The notes beneath the pieces were generated by a model, which was not told where the DNA came from, did no database searches, and saw nothing but the letters and a program-made list of their open reading frames with translations. A stretch of 64,000 nt of DNA. It comes from Chitinophaga nivalis (lineage in GTDB: Bacteria; Bacteroidota; Bacteroidia; Chitinophagales; Chitinophagaceae). The stretch spans positions 4,136,301 to 4,200,300 of the forward strand of contig NZ_JAPDNR010000001.1 in NCBI RefSeq assembly GCF_025989125.1, in the 5' to 3' direction. The translations under genes and the position numbers were made by a program. Positions within the stretch are counted from its first letter, which is position 1. Every line of letters begins with the position of its first letter. Below, one piece after another: positions 57,839 to 64,000 of the stretch.

Positions 57839-57952
57839 ATGACGGCTATCTGTCTGTCTGACTGACAGGGTAGCAGTACCAGTCATGTTGTTGTTGACAA
57901 CCATGATATAACTGTAACAGCAGCTCTCTTTCGGCGCGGGTATGTTATGCCC
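57839..57952 (+). ncRNA. Conserved structured leader, copy 3
   Basis: Stem 1 (57839-57886): ATGAC with GTCAT, and GCTAT-CTGTC with GACAG-G-GTAGC, a longer hairpin than in copies 1 and 2 because the insertion CTGTC...GACAG pairs with itself. Stem 2: GGGTAT (57938-57943) with ATGCCC (57947-57952). The compensating insertion supports a real RNA structure. Confidence 0.5.
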
Positions 57953-58041
57953 ATACCGTTCGTTCATCTTAATATATAAGGGGTCGCCGAAAACCTTTCC
58001 GAAAAGAGTAGGCAATTTTCATTTTTTCAAATCCATACTGT

Positions 58042-58242
58042 ATGTCCAACACGTTAATGAACCACAGTCGCTCTCTTTCCCGTCAGCAGTTAACCCATAT
58101 CAATGGCGGTAACAGAAGAGAGAACTCCTATTGTCACCTGGATGTTTGTACCCGCACCCGCTGTGCGGCCGAAGGGGGTGTTCCCTGCAAATGTGTATAT
58201 GGCTATCCCAATGATCCGGGATTGTGTGTACGGATAAGATAA
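58042..58242 (+). CDS. GG-leader six-cysteine secreted peptide, copy 3
   Basis: A 66-residue peptide with leader MSNTLMNHSRSLSRQQLTHI then NGG and the same six-cysteine frame ending VRIR. The leader is identical to copy 2 over the first 17 residues, while the mature part is changed (REN before the first Cys, charged residues TRTR between Cys 2 and 3). The gene has the same leader RNA and is followed by a 13-bp terminator stem. It is convergent with the knottin-like peptide at 58381. Confidence 0.8.
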   Translation: MSNTLMNHSRSLSRQQLTHINGGNRRENSYCHLDVCTRTRCAAEGGVPCKCVYGYPNDPGLCVRIR

Positions 58243-58303
58243 GCTATCCCGATGGGATAGGGTGGCTAACGCAAAGGAATACACGTTAATGCGCCATCCG
58301 GTA

Positions 58304-58336
58304 AAAAGGGTATCTCCTGTAAAGAGATACCCTTTT
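58304..58336. terminator. Terminator of peptide copy 3 (inverted loop)
   Basis: Perfect 13-bp arms AAAAGGGTATCTC (58304-58316) and GAGATACCCTTTT (58324-58336). The loop CTGTAAA is the exact reverse complement of the copy 1 loop TTTACAG. It can also serve the convergent gene at 58381. Confidence 0.8.
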
Positions 58337-58380
58337 GCTGTAATGGTACATAAGCGGTAAGGGGGCTTGTTGTCATGCGC

Positions 58381-58584
58381 TTAAACAGGTGTTTCATCAC
58401 AAGGCGGGTGTGGACGGGATAAATTAAAACAGGTACCTCTGGCACAACATTGACCGGTCCGGCATCCGCCATTGGGGCCCATAGAATTGCAGGGAACTAA
58501 AAAGGTACTACTGTTGCCGCCACGGATATGTTGGAGTGCCTGGCGGGAAAGGTGGTTGCCCGTTGTTGTCATTTTTTTCATCAT
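58381..58584 (-). CDS. GG-leader peptide with knottin-like cysteine order
   Basis: A 67-residue peptide with leader MMKKMTTTGNHLSRQALQHI then RGG and a mature part of 44 residues with six Cys in the order C-x8-C-x4-C-C-x4-C-x9-C. The C-C-CC-C-C order is that of inhibitor-cystine-knot peptides, but the likeness is in spacing only. The leader belongs to the same LSR..L..I.GG type as the three tandem peptides, whose array it faces. No enzyme or exporter is adjacent. It is probably secreted and disulfide-bonded; activity is unknown. Confidence 0.75.
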   Translation of the reverse strand: MMKKMTTTGNHLSRQALQHIRGGNSSTFLVPCNSMGPNGGCRTGQCCARGTCFNLSRPHPPCDETPV

Positions 58585-58639
58585 AATGGATATTTGGAGG
58601 TGAAGAATAACAGGTGAGGGGAGCGGTATACAATGGAAG

Positions 58640-59729
58640 AAGTACAGTCAGGTGACACGCATATGGAAAAGTAAGGAACTATTTAAAACGCAGTTGGCAA
58701 CAAATCGTTGTCGCAGAAAGCAGTGCCGCTATGTTGTGAAAAACAGTGGCCGGTGAATGCTGGGATAAGGGCAGCTGTTACCGGATACTGCTGGTGATAT
58801 CGCCGGTGATAAGCCCTATAGGAAAAATGACAGTTATAGTCGGATGATGCTTATCACATCTCTAAAATAATATAAAACAGGTGTAAGGCTGATGGCGCAA
58901 ATGCAGGATTTCCTCACAATACCGCTAATACATGGAATATTAAGCGTAATCAATTGCGGATTATTCTCTATGAATGACCCGGAAAGTTATCCAGCTCGCT
59001 TTTGAGGAGAAATAAGTCATCCGGATTTACTGTTTTAGCTGCAGGAAGATAACAGCGGCATTGCAGGCCTGTTCATTCATTTGATACCACTATGACCCGT
59101 TGTTGAAAAACGCAGCAGAGAGGATGCATCAGCTTTTTCGCAGTCATATACGGATATAGACTGCGGCCGTAGGGGGATAGGGGCTGATTTATTATAGTAA
59201 TTTGCTAATTACTGATAAATTTTTGCTATTTGAAAAGTATTGTTTATAAATGTGACCAACTTCAATTATTTTTAGTTCGATGGATAGGCAATGATTGTTT
59301 ATCTATCGGTGTATGGCTTGTCAGGTAAGGATTTCCGTTATGAATGCGTGCAATTGTTGTGTTCCCTTCCCGTTTCCTGACAGATGATGTAGAAAGCAAC
59401 CAAATGCCCATGAAACCCGATGTACCAATAACGCAGGTGAGTGTATGACCACAAACAAATTTAATACCGTATGCCACTGCCGGTAATAAAAGAAGGGGTG
59501 TCATGAAAGCTGACCTGTTAAAAGAATTTTATGAAGTAAATCAAAGACCATATGCAACCAAAACCAACAGCAAGGCCGCTCTCCGGAGGTCCGGCCAGAT
59601 AAATTTTCTGAATAATAATGTGAACGTATAGCCATACCAGTGATGGATGACATGCTGATCCGGCTGGTGATCGCTTTTATTTTTTTATTGCAGTACCGCG
59701 TTATTTCTTTTGTTTAAAATCCTAGTCTT
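58640..59729. other. Gene-free region
   Basis: About 1.1 kb upstream of the SusC gene with no credible gene. The longest frame, 80 codons on the minus strand (59262-59504), has a hydrophobic start but no other support. The right end should carry the SusC promoter, but no clear -33/-7 pair is seen. Confidence 0.5.
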
Positions 59730-62700
59730 ATGCAATTAAAACAATTACATAGGATAGTATGCCTATTGGCGTATACTATCCTGCTGACGCTGCCGTGCCG
59801 GTTGTGGGCTCAGTCTAAAACAATCACTGGTGTGGTCACGGAAGACCAGGGTGGGCCGGCGATTGGTGTTTCCATCGCCGTCAAACAAAGTAAGTCCGGC
59901 ACCGTAACAGATGCTACCGGGAAATTTACGCTGCAGGTAGCACCCGGAGCCACGCTCCTTATTTCCGGCATGAATTACGAACCGGCAACAATCGTGGTAG
60001 ACAGCAGGAATCATTATACCGTATTATTAAAACAAAAGGCTTCCAACCTGAATGATGTGGTGATTGTCGGATATGGTACCCGCAAAAAATCAGATCTCAC
60101 AGGTGCGGTCAGCACCGTGAAAAGTGAGTCGTTGCAGGAACGTCCGGGTGCTTCCCTGAATCAGGAATTATCGGGCCGTGTTACCGGGGTAAATGTTTCT
60201 TCCAACTCCGGTCGTCCCGGCGGGCGTGCCAATATCCGTATCCGTGGTGTCAGCTCTATCAACGTAGCCAATGACCCGCTGTACGTGATTGATGGCGTGA
60301 TCCTGAATGCGGCCGGATTACAGAATGGAAGTACACCGATAGATTATCTCAACCCCAATGATATTGCTTCCATTGAAGTGCTGAAAGATGCATCTTCTAC
60401 GGCTATATATGGCGCCAGAGGGGCCAATGGCGTTATACTGGTGACCACTAAGCGAGGCACGCCCGGTGGCGGCCGTGTAACATACGACGTGGATTTCAGT
60501 ATGGGTACCCTGCCGCGTAAGCTGGAATTATTGAATGCAAAAGAATTTTTGCAGGTAGAAGATATCGCTTACAGGAATGCCCTGAAATTTGATACCGCCG
60601 GATGGAACAGTGGTAAAAAATATGTAGATCCCAAAACGAAGCGAACGAATCCGCTGTTGTTTGATGCACAGGGTAATCCCTTATATGATACAGACTGGCA
60701 AAAGGAAGCGACCCGCAAAGCCTTCACCCAGAATCACCAGCTGGCGTTTACCAATGGGAATGAAAAGGGGAGTTATGGTGCTTTCCTGAACTATCGGAAT
60801 GAAAATGGTATTATCAAAGGCTCCTGGCAAAAACGTTATGCGGCGCGTTTTGTATTCGATACTCAAATCAAAAACTGGCTGAAAGTAGGCGGTACACTGG
60901 GTTACACCGATCAGAATGAAAAACAGATCGATCAGCTGGGTGGCGCTGGTATCGTTACGATGCGGCAGGTATTGGAAGCATTACCGATTATTCCGGTAAA
61001 ATTTCCGGATGGTTCCTGGGGTGGTAACGATGACTATCCGGGAATGGAAGGTGGCGCCAATCCGTTGCAACTCATAGAAGAACGGTTGTATTACCTCCGT
61101 ACACAAACCACGTTGGGTAACTTCTACACCAATATCAAACTGGCTGATGGCCTCGAACTGCGCACAACAGTAGGCGCCAATATTATTAATCAGCGGCAGG
61201 ACTATTACGGCGGGCGCGATCTGAACTATATTTCCCGCACCCAGCTAGGTGTGGCAGAAATCAAAAACAACCGCTATAATTCCTGGCAGTTTGAAAACTA
61301 CCTGACCTATAATAAACGCTTCGCGAAAATACATTCCCTGAATGCCTTACTGGGGCTGTCCTGGCAGCATATCGACCAGTTCGACAACAGCTCGTCTACA
61401 CAGGGCTTTAATGATGATTATTTCGGTTTTAATAATATGGGCGCCGGCGCGAATCCGCAGGCACCTGCTTCCCGCGGCAGTGCATACGGACTGAACTCTT
61501 ATTTCTCGCGCCTGAACTATGGCCTGAAAGATAAGTACCTCTTCACGGTAACGGGCCGTATGGATGGTTCTTCCAAATTCGGGAAAGCTAACCAGTACGC
61601 TTTTTTCCCTTCTGCAGCACTGGCATGGCGCGTTTCTCAGGAAGAATTTATGAAATCGATTGCCGCTATATCCAACCTGAAAGTGCGGGTGAGTTACGGT
61701 GCGACGGGTAACTCTGAAATTGCCGCCTATCAGGCGCTGGCAGGTATGAGCAATTATGATGTCATCTTCGGTGGCCAGCGCAACATCGGTATCGGTATTG
61801 GCCGCATGCCCAATGAAGCGCTGAAGTGGGAGAAAAACAGGCAGTTTGATGCCGGTATCGAACTGGGATTGTTCAACGACCGGATTGGTCTGGAACTGGA
61901 CCTGTATCATAAGAAAACAGTAGATATGCTGTTGCAGGCGCCATTACCCGCCAGTAGCGGTTATACCAGCATCACCCAGAATATTGGCAGCATGGAAAAC
62001 AAAGGCATTGAGTTTTCCGTGAATACCACCAATATCAAAACCCGCCACTTCACCTGGAATACGCTATTCAACATCTCTGTCAACAAAAACAAAGTGTTGT
62101 CTTTAACCGGTGGCAGCGATATTTATTCCGGCGCCACCGTTATCCGCGTGGGAGAACCGGTAGGTTCCTTTTTCGGCCGGGTTAACCTCGGCACCTGGAG
62201 CGAGGCAGAAAAAGCACTGGCCAACGCTTATAAAGATGAACCCGGCGATACAAAATACCTCGACCTGAACAATGATAAAATCATCAATGACAACGACAGA
62301 ACGATTATTGGTAAAGGTATTCCCGATGGCTATGGTACTTTCCAGAATACCTTCCAGTATAAAAACTGGACACTAACCATCGACCTGCAGTACATGTATG
62401 GCAATGATATCCTGGATCGCAGTATTCACTCCCTGGAAGACAGACAAGGCATCGCCAACAGCTACAAAACCGTGCTGAACGCCTGGACGCCCACCAATCA
62501 GCAGTCGCCGATTGCACAGATCCGTCCGGTGTCTGCGGGGTATACTACCAACAACGACAGCCACAAAATCACCGATGGATCGTTTATCCGTGGCCGTAAC
62601 CTGATGCTGGCCTATGTATTCCCCTCCGCTACCACGGCGCGCCTGAAGCTCAATAAACTCCGGGTGTACGGCGGCGTACAGAACTTTTTTGTCGCCACCA

Positions 62701-62819
62701 AATACAAAGGATATGACCCCGAAGTATCCAACTCCGGCTCGCCATTCGATCAGGGGCTGGCATTGTATGATTATCCCAAACCCCGCGTATTCATGCTGGG
62801 CATCAACGTTGGTTTGTAA
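59730..62819 (+). CDS. SusC/RagA family TonB-linked outer-membrane protein
   Basis: A 1029-residue outer-membrane transporter: signal peptide (LLAYTILLTLPCRLWAQS), carboxypeptidase-regulatory domain (TGVVTEDQGGPAIGVSIAVK, about 30-105), the SusC-type TonB box region VVIVGYGTRKKSDLTGAVST (about 112-131), plug motifs RIRGVSSINVANDPLYVIDG and IEVLKDASSTAIYGARGANG, and a barrel ending FMLGINVGL. SusC proteins import glycans or peptides with a SusD lipoprotein that caps the pore; SusD follows 22 bp downstream. The imported substrate cannot be told because the degradative enzymes of the locus would lie beyond the window. Confidence 0.95.
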   Translation: MQLKQLHRIVCLLAYTILLTLPCRLWAQSKTITGVVTEDQGGPAIGVSIAVKQSKSGTVTDATGKFTLQVAPGATLLISGMNYEPATIVVDSRNHYTVLLKQKASNLNDVVIVGYGTRKKSDLTGAVSTVKSESLQERPGASLNQELSGRVTGVNVSSNSGRPGGRANIRIRGVSSINVANDPLYVIDGVILNAAGLQNGSTPIDYLNPNDIASIEVLKDASSTAIYGARGANGVILVTTKRGTPGGGRVTYDVDFSMGTLPRKLELLNAKEFLQVEDIAYRNALKFDTAGWNSGKKYVDPKTKRTNPLLFDAQGNPLYDTDWQKEATRKAFTQNHQLAFTNGNEKGSYGAFLNYRNENGIIKGSWQKRYAARFVFDTQIKNWLKVGGTLGYTDQNEKQIDQLGGAGIVTMRQVLEALPIIPVKFPDGSWGGNDDYPGMEGGANPLQLIEERLYYLRTQTTLGNFYTNIKLADGLELRTTVGANIINQRQDYYGGRDLNYISRTQLGVAEIKNNRYNSWQFENYLTYNKRFAKIHSLNALLGLSWQHIDQFDNSSSTQGFNDDYFGFNNMGAGANPQAPASRGSAYGLNSYFSRLNYGLKDKYLFTVTGRMDGSSKFGKANQYAFFPSAALAWRVSQEEFMKSIAAISNLKVRVSYGATGNSEIAAYQALAGMSNYDVIFGGQRNIGIGIGRMPNEALKWEKNRQFDAGIELGLFNDRIGLELDLYHKKTVDMLLQAPLPASSGYTSITQNIGSMENKGIEFSVNTTNIKTRHFTWNTLFNISVNKNKVLSLTGGSDIYSGATVIRVGEPVGSFFGRVNLGTWSEAEKALANAYKDEPGDTKYLDLNNDKIINDNDRTIIGKGIPDGYGTFQNTFQYKNWTLTIDLQYMYGNDILDRSIHSLEDRQGIANSYKTVLNAWTPTNQQSPIAQIRPVSAGYTTNNDSHKITDGSFIRGRNLMLAYVFPSATTARLKLNKLRVYGGVQNFFVATKYKGYDPEVSNSGSPFDQGLALYDYPKPRVFMLGINVGL

Positions 62820-62841
62820 TGCAGGTTTAAAATCGTAACAT

Positions 62842-64000
62842 ATGAAAACAAGAATCCATAAATATATAGGGCCGGTAGTACTGGCAGGTACATTATTATT
62901 AACGGGATGTTCCAAATTTCTACAGGAATCGGACCCTAGTAATTTTACCATAGATACTTACTTCACCAAACCGGAACATGCCCGGAGTGCGGTCAACAGT
63001 ATATACGCATCGATGCGTGATCCGATGGAAAGTGGCTTCAACGGCGCCGCCTGGACGATGCGCGAGTTCGCCACCGGCCTGGCCAATACCGATCTGGGAC
63101 AGGCGGTAAACAGCTACTTTGTCAAAGACCTGATCAATACGTCTGATAACGATTACGGCAATACGTACTGGACCAGTTACTACCGTGGTATCGCCAACGC
63201 CAACCTGGCCATCGAAAAAATTCCCGGCATCAATATGGAGGAAAAAGAACGCCGCCGGTTATTGGGTGAAGCGCGTTTTATGCGGGCCTGGTACTACTTC
63301 CAGCTGGTGAGAATGTTTGGCCCCATACCGCTGATCCTGAAACCGGTAACCCTGGATTCACCGGATCTGCGCCCGTCGCAGGCTTCCGTGGAAGCCGTAT
63401 ATGCCGCTATCGTAGCAGATTTGCAGGAAGCAGAAAATGCGGGTCTCGGATGGATAGATCTTTCCGGAAAAGCAAGCCTCGGTGCGGTAAAATCTTTGCT
63501 GGCCAGCGTATACATTACCATGGCCGGATACCCGCTGCAGAAAGGCGCGCCTTACTACAGCCTGGCTGCTAAGAAGGCAGAAGAGGTGATCGACTCCAAA
63601 CAGTACCGGTTGTTCAAAACCTATGCTGATCTGCATAATCCGGCAAAGAAAAATCTGGAAGAAAATATTTTCATGATTCAGTTCCGGACCCAGATCATTC
63701 CTTCCAACTGGCAGGTGGCGATCATTCCCTACAACAAAAACATCTCTGCCTATGCCAGTGAAACAGGTGGTATTTATGCCACACCGGAGTTTGTACAATC
63801 ATTTGAAGCCAATGATCTCCGTGTGAAGGAAAAAGAGTTTTTCTACACCTCCTATACCTTGGAAACTGATCGTACCAAAGTGGTAGAACTAGGCGGCTAC
63901 TACATCTATAAACATTTCGATGAAGCCGCGAATTCGTCTACCGGCAACAGTGACCTCAACTGGCCGCTGATTCGCTATGCAGATATATTGCTGTTGTTCG
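62842..64000 (+). CDS. SusD/RagB family nutrient-binding lipoprotein, N-terminal part
   Basis: The frame opened by the ATG at 62842 continues to the window end (386 codons). It begins with a lipoprotein signal (VVLAGTLLLTGCSKFL) followed by SusD-type helical repeats: TYFTKPEHARSAVNSIYASM, YRGIANANLAIEKIPGINME, RRLLGEARFMRAWYYFQLVR and MFGPIPLIL. The protein sits on the outer surface and binds the substrate passed to SusC. The gene is co-transcribed with SusC and is cut by the window edge. Confidence 0.93.
   Translation, partial: MKTRIHKYIGPVVLAGTLLLTGCSKFLQESDPSNFTIDTYFTKPEHARSAVNSIYASMRDPMESGFNGAAWTMREFATGLANTDLGQAVNSYFVKDLINTSDNDYGNTYWTSYYRGIANANLAIEKIPGINMEEKERRRLLGEARFMRAWYYFQLVRMFGPIPLILKPVTLDSPDLRPSQASVEAVYAAIVADLQEAENAGLGWIDLSGKASLGAVKSLLASVYITMAGYPLQKGAPYYSLAAKKAEEVIDSKQYRLFKTYADLHNPAKKNLEENIFMIQFRTQIIPSNWQVAIIPYNKNISAYASETGGIYATPEFVQSFEANDLRVKEKEFFYTSYTLETDRTKVVELGGYYIYKHFDEAANSSTGNSDLNWPLIRYADILLLF

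Larger units (their letters stand above)
56361..58336 (+). repeat. Three tandem duplicated transcription units
   Basis: The same unit occurs three times: 56361-57026, 57035-57697 and 57787-58336. Each has a leader of 250-370 bp with long identical stretches (for example GATTACCTGTAAAACCGTTA at 56482, 57156 and 57787), a 66-67-residue peptide gene, a short downstream hairpin (AACGTG/CACGTT) and a 12-13-bp terminator stem. The first two are 674 bp apart at the leader; the third has lost about 120 bp from the start of its leader and gained a few bases in one hairpin. Non-coding parts are as well kept as coding parts. Confidence 0.88.

Noticed and set aside
59262..59504. 80-codon open frame on the minus strand with hydrophobic start
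   Set aside because: No recognisable motif, promoter or neighbour support; composition like other chance frames in the gene-free region.

Overview
The window reads as a chromosomal stretch of a Bacteroidota species, most likely Chitinophaga or a close Chitinophagaceae relative. The basis is: SusC/SusD and other TonB-dependent receptors with carboxypeptidase-regulatory N-termini; a large Ig-repeat surface protein with a type IX secretion tail; grasp-with-spasm and lanthipeptide-like precursors; TPR histidine kinases; and the Bacteroidota -7 promoter box (TAnnTTTG) before many genes. No rRNA, tRNA, CRISPR array, insertion sequence or replication origin was seen. The genus is inferred, not proven.

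Layout. 1-6.6 kb: a truncated periplasmic binding protein, an S24-type repressor facing a beta-helix protein across a dyad operator, a membrane protein, a TetR/GIY-YIG operon with a palindromic operator, and a SMI1/KNR4 protein. 6.6-8.05 kb is gene-free. 8.05-16.03 kb is a tight nine-gene operon: LnmK-like hotdog protein, small membrane protein, patatin, fatty acyl-AMP ligase, desaturase, acyl carrier protein, cyclopropane-synthase-like methyltransferase, thioesterase and PaaK-like ligase. It looks like a carrier-bound fatty-acid tailoring pathway and is the strongest candidate for an undescribed biosynthetic system. 16-20 kb: MepB, Imm1 immunity protein, EamA transporter, AsnC regulator, acetyltransferase, MsrA, and a lanthipeptide-like precursor with three tandem core repeats. 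20-27 kb: two ankyrin proteins, and two overlapping TPR histidine kinases of which the second has lost its ATP-binding motifs.

27-34 kb: a six-cysteine GG-leader peptide, an acetyltransferase, a retropepsin-like protease, and a grasp-with-spasm RiPP cluster (precursor, ATP-grasp ligase, plug-like protein, SPASM protein, DUF6624 protein). 34.7-37.3 kb: a lone VioB/RebD-type ferritin-like protein. 38.4-42.5 kb: a 13-repeat Ig adhesin. 42.8-54.2 kb: a GbsR/MarR regulator with a 26-bp palindrome, two siderophore-type TonB receptors (one with a PepSY protein), a TonB-like protein and an amidohydrolase. 54.3-56.3 kb: VOC and acetyltransferase genes. 56.3-58.6 kb: three tandemly duplicated transcription units, each with a long structured leader, a six-cysteine GG-leader peptide and a hairpin terminator, facing a fourth peptide with a knottin-like cysteine order. 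59.7-64 kb: a SusC/SusD pair, the SusD cut by the window end.

Together the window is rich in secreted small peptides (seven GG-leader peptides in about 39 kb) and specialised-metabolism genes, set among ordinary transport and regulatory genes.
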